A stretch of DNA of 64,000 bases, from positions 6,820,001 to 6,884,000 of the forward strand of contig NZ_CP089214.1 of NCBI RefSeq assembly GCF_021183625.1, written 5' to 3'. The translations under genes were made by a program, and so were the position numbers. Source of the DNA: Nocardia asteroides (GTDB lineage: Bacteria > Actinomycetota > Actinomycetes > Mycobacteriales > Mycobacteriaceae). The notes under the pieces are model-generated. The model searched no databases and was not told the DNA's origin. It saw nothing but the letters and a program-made list of their open reading frames with translations. Below are positions 1 through 8,652 of the stretch, piece after piece (position 1 is the stretch's first letter; each line of letters begins with the position of its first letter).

Positions 1-845
1 CGCAGGACGTGGAAGTTGCTGGTGACCACGGTGATCCGCGCGGTATCGACGTCGATGCCAGCGTCGCGCAGCAGCGCGAGGCTGTTGCGCAGGTTCTCCT
101 CGGTGTTGCGGGATTCCCGCTCGCGCACGATCGACTCGTCCGAGACGCCCGCCCGGATCAGATAGGTGGCCATGGCGTCGGCCTCGCTCAGCGCCTCGTC
201 GCTGCCCTTGCCGCCGGAGGTGACGAGCAGCGGGCCGCGGCCGGCCGCCGTCTCGGCCCGGTATACGCGCAGCGCCCGCTGCAAGCGGGAGGCGAGCAGC
301 GGGGTGACCTTGTTGCGGTTGAGTCCGCAGCCGAGCACCACGATGGCGTCCGGGCCGGTGTCGTCCGGGAGCTGGTCGTAGACCACGGCGTGCCCGGCGA
401 AGGCGAGCAGGTGCGCCAGCAGGTACACGCCGGCCAGCGTGGTCGCGGTGGCGACGATCAGGAGCCACGGCGGCACCTCCGGCCCGCGGCGCAGTGCGAG
501 CGCGGCGGCGACCGGGAGGACGAGCAGGCCGATTCCGGCGAGCACCGGGGTCAGCGTGATCGGCCGGACGCCCTCGTGCAGCATGACCGCGATTCCGTTG
601 CCGAGCAGTCCGAGTCCGGTGGCGAGCACCGCGAGCAGGAACAGGCCGGCCACCACCAGGGAGGCGGTGTCGAGCACGGCGGGGGCCGCCACCCGCGCCG
701 CCGCCGTTGCCGCGCCGACGAGGACCAGTGAGAGCGCTACCAGCAGCAGGAATCCGGTGGAGAGGCGCCGGGGTTCGCGGCGCATCCGGACCGCACCGAA
801 TACCGCCGTCGCCCAGCCCGCCACCAGCAACACCACAGGGTCCAC
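1..845 (-). CDS. YdcF-family (DUF218) membrane protein, 3' end off window
   Basis: Probable envelope protein of the SanA/ElyC/YdcF family; the molecular role of this family is poorly defined. The GTG at 845 follows a GGAGGAGG Shine-Dalgarno. About four hydrophobic segments lie within residues 1-150. A DUF218 domain then begins at VVLGCGLNRN (residues 169-178) and contains the TSGGKGSDEA motif near residue 210. The reading frame stays open to base 1, so the C-terminus is missing, and about 281 residues are visible. The gene is divergent from the hydrolase at 993, with a 147-base gap that must hold both promoters. The family call is confident; the function is not known. Confidence 0.85.
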   Translation of the reverse strand, partial: MDPVVLLVAGWATAVFGAVRMRREPRRLSTGFLLLVALSLVLVGAATAAARVAAPAVLDTASLVVAGLFLLAVLATGLGLLGNGIAVMLHEGVRPITLTPVLAGIGLLVLPVAAALALRRGPEVPPWLLIVATATTLAGVYLLAHLLAFAGHAVVYDQLPDDTGPDAIVVLGCGLNRNKVTPLLASRLQRALRVYRAETAAGRGPLLVTSGGKGSDEALSEADAMATYLIRAGVSDESIVRERESRNTEENLRNSLALLRDAGIDVDTARITVVTSNFHVL

Positions 846-992
846 CGACCGCCTCCTCCGCTTTCCCCGGGCTGTATACCCAGAACCGCGGCGATACCAT
901 GGCGCTGTGTTCCTGTACTTCCGCGCGGCCGCGGTGCTCCCGATTTCGCGGCCGGAGTTCGTCGCCGTGCCGGCCCGGCCCGCCGTCGGTGC

Positions 993-1763
993 GTGATGGT
1001 CGACCTCGCGCACACCGTGGTGCCCGGTGTGGGCACCCCGCTGGTGTTCCTCGGCTCGATCGCCTCGGACCGCAGCATGTGGCAGCCCCAGCTGGACGAG
1101 CTCGGCGGCCCCGCGCTCGCCGTCGACCTGCGCGGGCACGGCGGCTCACCCGCTCCCGCCGGGCCGTACACCGTCGCCGAGCTGGCCATGGACGTGGTCG
1201 CGCTGCTGGACCGCACGGGGATCGACGCCGCCCACCTGGTCGGGCTCTCGCTGGGCGGCGCGGTCGCCCAGTGGATCGCGGCCCACCGACCGGAGCGAGT
1301 CTCCGCGCTGAGCCTGTTCTGCACCGCCGCCCGCTTCGGCACGCCCGCGATGTGGGCCGAGCGCGCCGCGCTGGTCCGCCGCGACGGCACCGCGAGCCTG
1401 GCCGCATCCGCCCTGACCCGCTGGTTCACCCCCGGCTTCACCGCCGCGCACCCGGAGATCGCCGCCCGCTGCACCGCCATGATCTCCGGCACCGACGACG
1501 AGGCGTACGCCGGATGCTGCGCGGCGCTGGGGGAGTGGGACGGCCGCGCCGACCTCGCTCGCATCAGCGCGCCCACCCTGGTCGTCGCGGGCGCCGATGA
1601 CCCGGGCACCCCGCCGTCGGTCGTCGCCGAGGTGGCGGACGGGATCGCCGGCGCCGAGTTCGTCGTGCTCGACGACGCCGCGCACCTGCCGACCCTGCAG
1701 CACCCGCGCTCGGTCTCGGCGCTCATCGCCCGGCGCTACGGGAACGCCGGCTCGACCTGCTGA
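993..1763 (+). CDS. Alpha/beta hydrolase, 3-oxoadipate enol-lactonase-like
   Basis: A 256-residue soluble alpha/beta hydrolase. The nucleophile elbow GLSLGG places the catalytic serine near residue 86. The acid is probably in GADDPGTPP and the histidine in DDAAHLP near residue 235. Overall spacing and the DLRGHGGS oxyanion strand resemble PcaD-type 3-oxoadipate enol-lactonases and related lactonases. No other beta-ketoadipate genes lie nearby, so the substrate is open. GTG (993) and ATG (996) are adjacent possible starts, and no strong Shine-Dalgarno separates them. Confidence 0.85.
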   Translation: MMVDLAHTVVPGVGTPLVFLGSIASDRSMWQPQLDELGGPALAVDLRGHGGSPAPAGPYTVAELAMDVVALLDRTGIDAAHLVGLSLGGAVAQWIAAHRPERVSALSLFCTAARFGTPAMWAERAALVRRDGTASLAASALTRWFTPGFTAAHPEIAARCTAMISGTDDEAYAGCCAALGEWDGRADLARISAPTLVVAGADDPGTPPSVVAEVADGIAGAEFVVLDDAAHLPTLQHPRSVSALIARRYGNAGSTC

Positions 1764-1875
1764 TCGGCGTCCAGGTGCGGGGCGGGATCGCCCTCGGCGC
1801 GGGTCGGCCACCACCTCCGGGTCAGCTCCTCCGCGCTGCGCTCGATGGGCCGCGCCGGCCGGTTACGGTGGAGCG

Positions 1876-2505
1876 GTGCGTACCGACATCGACCCCGGCG
1901 AACTCGGCTTCGGCGGCTTCTACCGCATCTTGACCAGCGTCGTCGTGCCCCGGCCGATCGCCTGGGTCTCGACTCGCTCGGCCGCCGGCGTCGACAATCT
2001 GGCGCCGCACTCCTTCTTCACCGTCTCCTGCGTGCGCCCGCCGATGGTGCAGTTCACCTCGGTGGGAGCCAAGGATTCGCTGCGCAATGTGCTCGACACC
2101 GGCGAGTTCGTCGTCTGCCTCGCCACCGAGCCCGCCTTCGAGCGGATCAATGCCACCGGAACCGATTTCCCGGCCGAGCTGTCGGAGTTCACCGAGGTCG
2201 GGCTCACCCCGGAGCCGAGCCGGACGGTGGCGCCGCCGCGCGTGGCGGAGTCGCCGGTCGCGCTGGAGTGCAGGCTGGAACAGACCGTGGAACTGGGCGA
2301 TTCGACGGTGGTGATCGGCCGCGTGCTGCACGCCGCCATCGACGCCGATGTCTTCGAGACCGACGAGCACGGCACCGCCCTGCCCGCCATCGGCCGGCTG
2401 CGCCCGCTGGCCCGCCTCGGCCGCGACGAGTGGTCCACCATCGGGCAGGTGCTCGATATCAGCCGCATCCCCTACGACCGCTGGCCGGGCCACTTCCGCC
2501 GCTGA
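1876..2505 (+). CDS. Flavin reductase-like FMN-binding protein
   Basis: A 209-residue protein of the flavin-reductase-like (FMN-binding split barrel) family. The signature VVVPRPIAWVSTRS lies near residues 18-31, followed by NLAPHSFFTVSCVRPP, which contacts FMN in this family. Such proteins either reduce flavin for partner monooxygenases or act as stand-alone reductases. The GTG start is the only start codon in the right place; its GGAG is only two bases upstream, which is tight. It is followed 23 bases later by a nitroreductase, so the two flavoenzymes probably form a transcription unit. Confidence 0.82.
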   Translation: MRTDIDPGELGFGGFYRILTSVVVPRPIAWVSTRSAAGVDNLAPHSFFTVSCVRPPMVQFTSVGAKDSLRNVLDTGEFVVCLATEPAFERINATGTDFPAELSEFTEVGLTPEPSRTVAPPRVAESPVALECRLEQTVELGDSTVVIGRVLHAAIDADVFETDEHGTALPAIGRLRPLARLGRDEWSTIGQVLDISRIPYDRWPGHFRR

Positions 2506-2528
2506 GCCCGACCGGTACGGTCGAAGCC

Positions 2529-3185
2529 ATGCCGATCGAACTGGACCTCTCCCCGGACGAACTGCTCGCCACCACCAGGGCCGTGCGCAAGCGGCTCGAC
2601 CTGGACCGCGAGGTTCCGCTGGAGGTCGTGCGCGAGTGTCTGGAGCTGGCGGTGCAGGCGCCGAGCGGGTCGAACCGGCAGGGCTGGCACTGGGTCGTGG
2701 TCACCGATCCGGCCAAGCGCAAGGCGCTCGGCGAGCTGTACCGGCGCGGTTTCGAGGCGTACCGGGCCGACCCCGGCTACCTCGGCACCAAGGTGAGCGG
2801 CGACCCCGAGGTGGATGCCTCCCGCCGCCGGGTGGCGAGCTCGGCGGAGTACCTGGCCGAGAAGCTGGGCGAGGTCCCGGTGCTGCTGGTGCCGTGCCTC
2901 TCCGGCCGGGTGGACAACGCGCCCAGCGCGGCCAGCGCCTCCTACTGGGGCTCCCTCTTCCCCGCCGTCTGGAACTTCTGCCTCGCGGCGCGCTCGCGCG
3001 GGCTCGGAACCACCTGGACCACCCTGCATCTCGGCTACGAGAGGGAGGCCGCCGAGGTGCTCGGCATCCCCTACGAGAAGGTGTCGCAGGGCGCGCTGCT
3101 CCCGGTCGCCTACACGAAGGGCACCGATTTCAAGCCCGCCGCCCGCACCGACCTCGACCGGATCGTGCACGTCGACAGCTGGTGA
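2529..3185 (+). CDS. Nitroreductase family FMN oxidoreductase
   Basis: A 218-residue nitroreductase-fold protein. The N-terminal TTRAVRKRLDLD and the APSGSNRQGWHWVVV segment match the phosphate- and ring-binding parts of the FMN site. The C-terminal GLGTTWTTLH region is also typical. Members use NAD(P)H to reduce nitro groups, quinones or flavins; some mycobacterial relatives act in F420 or steroid metabolism, but nothing here identifies the substrate. It sits just downstream of the flavin-reductase-like gene and is convergent with the gene ending at 3189, with only three bases between them. Confidence 0.85.
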   Translation: MPIELDLSPDELLATTRAVRKRLDLDREVPLEVVRECLELAVQAPSGSNRQGWHWVVVTDPAKRKALGELYRRGFEAYRADPGYLGTKVSGDPEVDASRRRVASSAEYLAEKLGEVPVLLVPCLSGRVDNAPSAASASYWGSLFPAVWNFCLAARSRGLGTTWTTLHLGYEREAAEVLGIPYEKVSQGALLPVAYTKGTDFKPAARTDLDRIVHVDSW

Positions 3186-3188
3186 CGC

Positions 3189-3722
3189 TCATGGCACCGA
3201 CTGCAGGTGCCGGGGCGGGCGATGCTCGAGATCGTCCAGCCACGCGAGGGTGTCGTCCCACCCGGTGGCGGCGCTGCGGTGCAGCAGCAGCCGCACGCCG
3301 GCCACCAGGTCGTCCCGCTCGGCCTCGATGACCGAGCGCAGGTTCCGCGCCCGGCGCTGCCAGCGCGGATGCGCCCGCTCCGGGTAGCCGATCTCGGTGC
3401 CGGCCCGGTCGACGATCTCCGGTTCGGGCAGTTCGGTGCGGTCCGGGTCGCGGTCCAGCCAGAGCAGCACCGCGACCGTCCGGCCCAGCTCGCTGAGGTC
3501 GCGCGCGCAGGCGGTGCCCGGCAGCGCGACGTCGGCGTGTTTGCCGAAATCGCCGAGCATGTCCCGCATCCGGGGCACCGTCGGCCCGTCCACCCAGTCG
3601 AGCCGCAGCTCACCGGTGTGCTCGCGCTGCACCCGCACCCGGGAGCCGACGCGCTCGGTCAGCCACGCCGACAACCGCTCCTCCACCACCACCAGCTCCG
3701 TCCACCCGACCCCTGCGGACAC
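3189..3722 (-). CDS. Hypothetical protein, not recognised
   Basis: A 177-residue soluble protein with no signal peptide, no membrane segment and no motif I recognise. It is rich in charged residues, with a short repeated pattern of Trp and Arg/Asp (LDWVDG, LLWLDRD, LAWLDDLE), which suggests an alpha/beta or helical protein. Codon use is ordinary for the window, so it is probably a true gene. The GTG at 3722 is the furthest upstream start; no convincing Shine-Dalgarno was seen, and shorter starts at the GTG-GTG-GTG run are possible. Confidence 0.6.
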   Translation of the reverse strand: MSAGVGWTELVVVEERLSAWLTERVGSRVRVQREHTGELRLDWVDGPTVPRMRDMLGDFGKHADVALPGTACARDLSELGRTVAVLLWLDRDPDRTELPEPEIVDRAGTEIGYPERAHPRWQRRARNLRSVIEAERDDLVAGVRLLLHRSAATGWDDTLAWLDDLEHRPPRHLQSVP

Positions 3723-3777
3723 GTAGTGACCGGAACCGGCGAAGGCAAACCCGTGGCAACTCGAACGGCTCGGCCGG

Positions 3778-4857
3778 TCAGCGCCGGAAGCCCGCCTCCG
3801 CCGCGCCCGCGGTGAGCGCCTCGAGCCCGAAGGCGTCGACCGGGCCGAGCGCGCCGGTGCCGCGGAGCCCGCCGCTCAGTGCCGTGGTGGCGCCCCAGGC
3901 CAGGATGGCCGAGGTGAAGTCGTAGGGGTCGTTGCCGTTCAGGGTGACCGTGGCCAGCACCTTCCCGTTCGCATCGGCGGCCTCCGCCACGGCCCAGGAC
4001 CGGGTGCGCGCCCGCGCCTCCTGGCCGGGCCCGCCGGTCGAGCCCTTCACGACCTTCGCCAGCGCCCCCTCGGCCAGCGCCCTGGCCGGCGCGACCCTGC
4101 CCAGCAGCCCCGCGACCAGCGAGCCGCCCTGCAACCCGCGCGCCGCCAGCGGCGGCAGCCCGAGGAACACATCGGCCTCGCGCAGCCCCGGATGCACCCG
4201 GGTCAGCGCGAGATGCTCGGAGCCGGGGATCGAGACGCCGGTGCGCTGCTTGCCCACCACGTCGAAGCTCCGGATCCTCGATCCCGAGCGCTCCGGGACC
4301 ACCCGGCCGCCGCGCAGCGCGAACCCGTGCTCGAACAGCATTCCCGCGATCGAGGCGCGGGTGCCGCCGCTGGTCCCCGGCGCCTCCACGAAGTAACCGA
4401 CATCGATCCTCGTCGCCTCCGGTGCTTCCTCGAGTGCCAGCGCGGCCGCGAGATTGCCCGGTACGTAGTCGAATCCGAACGCGCTCAGCAGCCCGACCCC
4501 CGCCGTGCGGGCCTGCGCGTCGTGGTCGAAGACGGTGCGGATGAACGGCCCCTCACCGGTCGAGTCGAAGTAGTGCGCGCCCGCGGCCAGCGCCGCCGCC
4601 AGCGCGGGCTCGCCGAACCGCAGGAACGGGCCGACGGTCGTGATCAGCACATCGCCCTTGCCGAGCAGTGCCCGCACCGAATCCGGGTTCGTCACGTCGG
4701 CCACCGCGGTCTCCGTGCCGCCGATGTCGGCCGCGAGTTTCGCCAGCGCGTCCGGGTTGCGCGCGGCCAGCACCGGGCTCGCGCCCTGCGCGACCAGCGC
4801 CTCCGCGGTTAGCCGACCGGTGTAACCGGTGGCACCGAACAACACGATCTTCGGCAT
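3778..4857 (-). CDS. Saccharopine dehydrogenase-like NAD(P)-binding reductase
   Basis: A 359-residue protein with an N-terminal Rossmann fold: VLFGATGYTGR at residues 5-15, then the VLAARNPDAL second strand. This pattern and length match the saccharopine-dehydrogenase-like group that includes mycobacterial trans-acting enoyl reductases used in lipid and phthiocerol synthesis. No lysine-pathway genes are nearby, so a lipid or general reductase role is more likely, by inference. The TetR gene at 4879-5493 lies 21 bases upstream on the same strand, so the regulator and this enzyme are probably co-transcribed. Confidence 0.8.
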   Translation of the reverse strand: MPKIVLFGATGYTGRLTAEALVAQGASPVLAARNPDALAKLAADIGGTETAVADVTNPDSVRALLGKGDVLITTVGPFLRFGEPALAAALAAGAHYFDSTGEGPFIRTVFDHDAQARTAGVGLLSAFGFDYVPGNLAAALALEEAPEATRIDVGYFVEAPGTSGGTRASIAGMLFEHGFALRGGRVVPERSGSRIRSFDVVGKQRTGVSIPGSEHLALTRVHPGLREADVFLGLPPLAARGLQGGSLVAGLLGRVAPARALAEGALAKVVKGSTGGPGQEARARTRSWAVAEAADANGKVLATVTLNGNDPYDFTSAILAWGATTALSGGLRGTGALGPVDAFGLEALTAGAAEAGFRR

Positions 4858-4878
4858 CTGCCGTCACCTGCGTTTCTG

Positions 4879-5493
4879 TTAGTCGGGGTTCGGGATGAGC
4901 AGCCCTTCGCCGACCGCGGTGGCGAGCAGCGGGAGCAGGGCGTCCGGGTCGGCGCGGTGCCGGTCGGCGCGCCAGGAGAGGGCGATGACGCCGCTCATGG
5001 CGGCCCAGAGGACGGTCGCGGTGGTGCGCGGGTCGATGTCGGGGCGGACGTCGCCCTCCGCGATGCCGTCGGCGATCGCGCCGGCCAGCCTGCCGGTCTC
5101 CTCGTCCAGCAGGTCGGCGATGCGCTCGAATGCCGGGCTGCCCGATGAGGTCTGCGTGAGCAGCCGGAATTCGTGCGGACGTTCCTTCGCGAACCGCACA
5201 TACGCCTCGGCCGCGCCGAGCACCCGCTGCACCGCGCTCCCCGGCTTCGCGTAGGCCGCGTCCAGATAGACGCGGTTCGCCTCCATCGCCCGTTCCGCGA
5301 CCGTCATGAGCAGGGCGTCGCGCCCGCCGACCCGGTTGTAGATGGTCTGCACGGCCACATCGGCCCGCTCCGAGACCGCGGGGAGGGTGAGGGCCTCCGG
5401 GCCGCCCTCGTCCAGCAGTTCCCGCGCCGCGCCGATGATCGCCTCCCGCGTCGCCGCGGTCTTGCGGGTCATCCGCGAGGGGGTGGCGGTCAC
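4879..5493 (-). CDS. TetR/AcrR-family transcriptional regulator
   Basis: A 204-residue TetR repressor. The helix-turn-helix lies near residues 30-53 (LPAVSERADVAVQTIYNRVG). The C-terminal ligand domain is not diagnostic. Possible starts are ATG 5511, GTG 5493 and ATG 5472. GTG 5493 is chosen because a TATAGT -10 box (5500-5505) ends six bases before it, the spacing of leaderless mRNAs in Mycobacteriales; the upstream ATG would lie inside or above that box. The gene precedes the saccharopine-dehydrogenase-like reductase and probably controls it. Confidence 0.85.
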   Translation of the reverse strand: MTATPSRMTRKTAATREAIIGAARELLDEGGPEALTLPAVSERADVAVQTIYNRVGGRDALLMTVAERAMEANRVYLDAAYAKPGSAVQRVLGAAEAYVRFAKERPHEFRLLTQTSSGSPAFERIADLLDEETGRLAGAIADGIAEGDVRPDIDPRTTATVLWAAMSGVIALSWRADRHRADPDALLPLLATAVGEGLLIPNPD

Positions 5494-5499
5494 GGGCTG

Positions 5500-5505
5500 A
5501 CTATA
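5500..5505 (-). promoter_or_regulatory. Leaderless -10 box of TetR gene
   Basis: TATAGT on the minus strand, with six bases to the GTG at 5493. This would place the transcription start on or next to the start codon, so the mRNA would lack a Shine-Dalgarno. No clear -35 box is visible. Confidence 0.55.
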
Positions 5506-5537
5506 ACCCATTCCAATTATGGAGGGCCTTCCAGAAA

Positions 5538-6086
5538 TCAGCGCGCCAGCTTGGCGAGGAAGCGCGACAGGTGCGGGTCGAGCCGGGCCGGGTCGGTGGC
5601 GGCGATCTCGGCGCGGGTCCACCACCGCCCGCCCCGGAACTCGCTGTCGTCCAGGGTGAACTCCGTCCCCGGCTCGACCGTGGTGACGTACCAGAGGCTG
5701 ACGTCCTCGTGCCCGCTGTCCACGTTCACCGTCGTGGTGATGGTCAGGAACAGCGGCACGCTCCCCGGCCCGAGTTCGGGACGCAGCCCGAGCTCCTCCT
5801 CCGCCTCCCGACACGCGGTGATCCCGGGATCCTCACCCGGCTCCACGTGCCCGCCGGGCGGCAACCACATCCCGGCCTTCCGATGGTCGACGAGGAACAC
5901 CGCGTCCCGCTCCGGCGTGGTCACCACGACGTAGCTCACCAGATGGCGCGGCGGCGTCGCCGGTTTCACCCGCCGGTAGATGTCCGGCGTGCGTGCCACC
6001 CAGGCCGCGGCCTCGTGTAGATGCGCGCGTTCCAGATCGTCGGCGGGGTCGATCGAGGAGATGAGCGCGGCGACGGCTTCGGTCAT
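5538..6086 (-). CDS. NUDIX hydrolase
   Basis: A 182-residue NUDIX hydrolase. The full Nudix box GX5EX7REUXEEXGU is present from G79 (GGHVEPGE, then REAEEELGL), so the Mg-binding glutamates are intact. The enzyme should cleave a nucleoside diphosphate linked to another moiety; the substrate cannot be read from the sequence. The start overlaps the stop of the upstream metal ATPase by four bases (6083-6086), so the two are translationally coupled and probably share the ArsR-controlled promoter at 8.1 kb. Confidence 0.9.
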   Translation of the reverse strand: MTEAVAALISSIDPADDLERAHLHEAAAWVARTPDIYRRVKPATPPRHLVSYVVVTTPERDAVFLVDHRKAGMWLPPGGHVEPGEDPGITACREAEEELGLRPELGPGSVPLFLTITTTVNVDSGHEDVSLWYVTTVEPGTEFTLDDSEFRGGRWWTRAEIAATDPARLDPHLSRFLAKLAR

Positions 6087-8056
6087 CCCCGCACTCTCGC
6101 ACGGGGTTCCGACCGAAACGCGGACGAGCGCAACAGCCGCAGCCCGTTCAACCCGACCAGGATCGTCGACCCCTCGTGCCCGGCCACGCCGAGCGGCAGC
6201 GGCAGGGTGCCCACCAGGTCCCAGGTCACCAGCGCGACGATGAAGGTCGCGGCGATGGCCAGGTTGGCGACGACCACCCGCCGCGCCCGCCGCGACAGCG
6301 CGATGACGGCGGCGACCGTGCCGAGATCGTCGCGCACGACGATCGCGTCCGCGGTCCGCAGCGTGAGATCCGACCCCGCCCCGCCGAGCGCGATCCCGAC
6401 GTGCGCGGCAGCGAGCGCGGGCGCGTCGTTGATCCCGTCCCCGACCACCGTGACCCGCGCCCCGGCCGCCTCCAGCTCGCGCACCGCGGCGACCTTGTCG
6501 TCCGGCAGCAGCTCGGCGCGAACATCGCTGATCCCGACCTCGGCGGCGAGCCGCTCCGCCGTGACCCGGTTGTCCCCGGTCAGCAGCACCGGCGCACTCC
6601 CGGTCAGCGCGGTCACCGCCGCCACGGCAGCCGCCGCCTCGGGCCGGGTCCGGTCGGCGATCCCGAGTACCCCGACCGGCTCCGAGTCCACGGTCACCAC
6701 GACCGCGGTGTGCCCCTGCTCCTGCAGCGCGGCCACCTCGGCGAGACCGGGAAACGCGGCGGGGGAGACCACGGTGACCCGCCGGCCCGCGGCCACCCCA
6801 CGCCCTGGCCGCGCCACGAACTCCCGCGCCCCGACCACACCCTCGACTCCAAGACCCGGCTGCGCGGCGAACTCCCGCACCTCGCCCAGCGCCAACCCCC
6901 GCGAACGAGCCGCCCGCACCACCGCCGCGCCCAGCGGATGCTCACTCGGCACCTCCACCGAAGCCGCCACCCGCACCACCTCGTCGGAGCGGAGCTCTGC
7001 GAGACAACGAACCTCGACCAACTCCGGGGCCCCGCGGGTCAACGTCCCGGTCTTGTCGAACGCGACGAGCGTGGTCCCCCCGAGCCGCTCCATCACCACC
7101 GCCGACTTCACCAGTACCCCGTGCCGCCCGGCGGTCGCGATGGCGGCCAGCAGCGGCGGCATGGTCGCCAGCACCACCGCGCACGGCGAGGCCACGATCA
7201 TGAACGTCATGGCCCGCAGCAGCGCCCGCCGCACCGGCTCCCCGAGCAGCAGCGGAATCACGAACACCGCCACCGTCACCGCGACCATCCCGATCGAGTA
7301 CCGCTGCTCCACCTTCTCGATGAACAGCTGCGTCCGCGCCTTGGTCCGGCTCGCCTCCTCGACCAGCACCGCGATCCGCGCCACCACCGAATCCGCGGCC
7401 CGCCGATCCACCCGGATCCGCAGCGCACCCGTGCCGTTGACCGTCCCCGCGAACACCTCGTCACCGGCGGTCTTGTCCACCGGAAGCGGCTCACCGGTGA
7501 CAGTCGCCTGATCGACCTCGCTCCCGCCGGAGAGCACCGTCGCATCGGCGGCGATCCGCTCCCCGGGCCGCACCAGCAGCACGTCCCCGACGGCGAGATC
7601 GGCCGCCCGGACCGTCTCCGCACCCCCGCTGCCGAGCCGGGTGGCGGTATCGGGCGCCAGATCGACCAGCCCGCGCACCGAATCCTCGGTCCGCGCGGTA
7701 GCCAGCGCCTCCATCGCCCCCGAGGCGGCGAAGATGACGATGAGCAGCGCCCCCTCGGTGATCTGCCCGATCGCCGCCGCCCCGATCGCCGCCACCACCA
7801 TCAGCAGCTCCACGTCCAGCGTCTTCGCCCGCAGCGCCCGCAACCCCGCGAGCCCCGGCTCCCAGCCCCCGGCGGCGTAACAGGCGAGGTAGAGCCCCCA
7901 CCACAGCCACTCCGGCGCACCACCGAGCTGCGCCGCCAGCCCGACCGTGAACAGCACGAGAGCCGTGGCGGCCAAGCGCACCTCGGCCAGCGCGAGCAAC
8001 CTCGTGCGCCGCACGGGCACGGCGGGAGCGGGCGATGGGCGGGTCAGCACGACCAC
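6083..8056 (-). CDS. P1B-4-type heavy-metal-exporting ATPase (CtpD/CoaT-like)
   Basis: A 657-residue P-type ATPase in the cytoplasmic membrane. TGEP (188-190) is the actuator motif, D334 in DKTGT is phosphorylated, and GDGINDAP is the hinge motif. The ion-site motif is SPC (290-292) and not CPC, and the last helix has HEGSTILVG. SPC with HEG[G/S]T defines the P1B-4 group, which exports Co, Fe(II), Ni or Zn in characterised members (CoaT, CtpD, CtpJ). There is no N-terminal metal-binding domain. The GTG at 8056 has GGAGG seven bases upstream and is preferred over longer starts that would cross the divergent operator. Confidence 0.93.
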   Translation of the reverse strand: MVVLTRPSPAPAVPVRRTRLLALAEVRLAATALVLFTVGLAAQLGGAPEWLWWGLYLACYAAGGWEPGLAGLRALRAKTLDVELLMVVAAIGAAAIGQITEGALLIVIFAASGAMEALATARTEDSVRGLVDLAPDTATRLGSGGAETVRAADLAVGDVLLVRPGERIAADATVLSGGSEVDQATVTGEPLPVDKTAGDEVFAGTVNGTGALRIRVDRRAADSVVARIAVLVEEASRTKARTQLFIEKVEQRYSIGMVAVTVAVFVIPLLLGEPVRRALLRAMTFMIVASPCAVVLATMPPLLAAIATAGRHGVLVKSAVVMERLGGTTLVAFDKTGTLTRGAPELVEVRCLAELRSDEVVRVAASVEVPSEHPLGAAVVRAARSRGLALGEVREFAAQPGLGVEGVVGAREFVARPGRGVAAGRRVTVVSPAAFPGLAEVAALQEQGHTAVVVTVDSEPVGVLGIADRTRPEAAAAVAAVTALTGSAPVLLTGDNRVTAERLAAEVGISDVRAELLPDDKVAAVRELEAAGARVTVVGDGINDAPALAAAHVGIALGGAGSDLTLRTADAIVVRDDLGTVAAVIALSRRARRVVVANLAIAATFIVALVTWDLVGTLPLPLGVAGHEGSTILVGLNGLRLLRSSAFRSEPRARVRG

Positions 8057-8096
8057 GAGCGAACCTCCGAAAGCGACGGCGAAGCGAACCGACCCG

Positions 8097-8148
8097 AGAC
8101 TAACAGAAGAGATGAACATGTATTCATGCATAGGGCTCGGAGTAGGAT
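8097..8148. promoter_or_regulatory. Divergent metal-responsive promoter with ArsR/SmtB operator
   Basis: The operator at 8112-8127 is ATGAA-N6-TTCAT, the TGAA-N6-TTCA type bound by SmtB/CzrA-class ArsR sensors. A minus-strand -10 box TAGTCT (8097-8102) faces the ATPase gene. A plus-strand -10 box TAGGAT (8143-8148) lies eight bases before the ArsR start at 8157. The operator therefore covers the -35 zone of both promoters, so one repressor could shut both. Confidence 0.7.
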
Positions 8149-8156
8149 CCCCCCTC

Positions 8157-8525
8157 ATGGGACACGGAGTCGAGGGCCGCAGCCGACCGGCCGCACGCCT
8201 CGACGCCGCCGCGGCCGCCCACGTCGCCACCACCCTGCAGGCCCTCGCCACCCCGAGCCGCCTGCTCATCCTCACCGAACTGCGGCACGGCCCCCGCCCG
8301 GTCTCCGAACTGGCCGAGGCCGTCGGCATGGAGCAGTCCGCGGTCTCGCACCAGCTGCGGCTGCTGCGCAACCTGGGGCTGGTGGTCGGCAACCGCAGCG
8401 GCCGCTCCATCGTCTACAGCCTCTACGACGCGCACGTGGCGCAGTTGCTGGACGAGGCCGTCTACCACAGCGAGCACCTCCGGCTCGGCCAGCCGGACCG
8501 GCTCCGCGACAGCGACGCCGGCTGA
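8157..8525 (+). CDS. ArsR/SmtB-family metal-responsive repressor
   Basis: A 122-residue winged-helix repressor. The recognition helix is in VSELAEAVGMEQSAVSHQLR (about residues 47-66), followed by the wing GNRSGRSIVYSL. The C-terminal helix has DEAVYHSEHLRL, with Asp, His and Glu residues at positions suited to an alpha-5 metal site. It is divergent from the P1B-4 ATPase and probably releases the shared operator when cobalt, nickel or zinc is in excess. ATG 8157 is chosen because it lies eight bases after a TANNNT box; a longer start at 8115 would begin inside the operator. Confidence 0.88.
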   Translation: MGHGVEGRSRPAARLDAAAAAHVATTLQALATPSRLLILTELRHGPRPVSELAEAVGMEQSAVSHQLRLLRNLGLVVGNRSGRSIVYSLYDAHVAQLLDEAVYHSEHLRLGQPDRLRDSDAG

Positions 8526-8652
8526 GCGCGGCCGGCATGGCGAGTTCGCCGGCGGCACGCGGGTCGCCGACGACCGAGGCCGGGTGCGGTGGCTCCGGTC
8601 CCCGCGTGCTGAACTGACGGTCGCACTCGCTCGACCGGAAGGCACGACACCC

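Noticed and set aside
1736..1860. A minus-strand stretch reading RSAEELTRRWWPTRAEGD and ending at a TAG
   Set aside because: It looks protein-like, but it has no start codon and runs into the flavin-reductase gene on the other strand. It may be a remnant, but it cannot be supported as a gene.
6176..8617. An 813-codon open frame on the plus strand
   Set aside because: It runs antisense to the P1B-4 ATPase and has Arg/His/Pro-rich low-complexity translation typical of shadow frames in GC-rich DNA.
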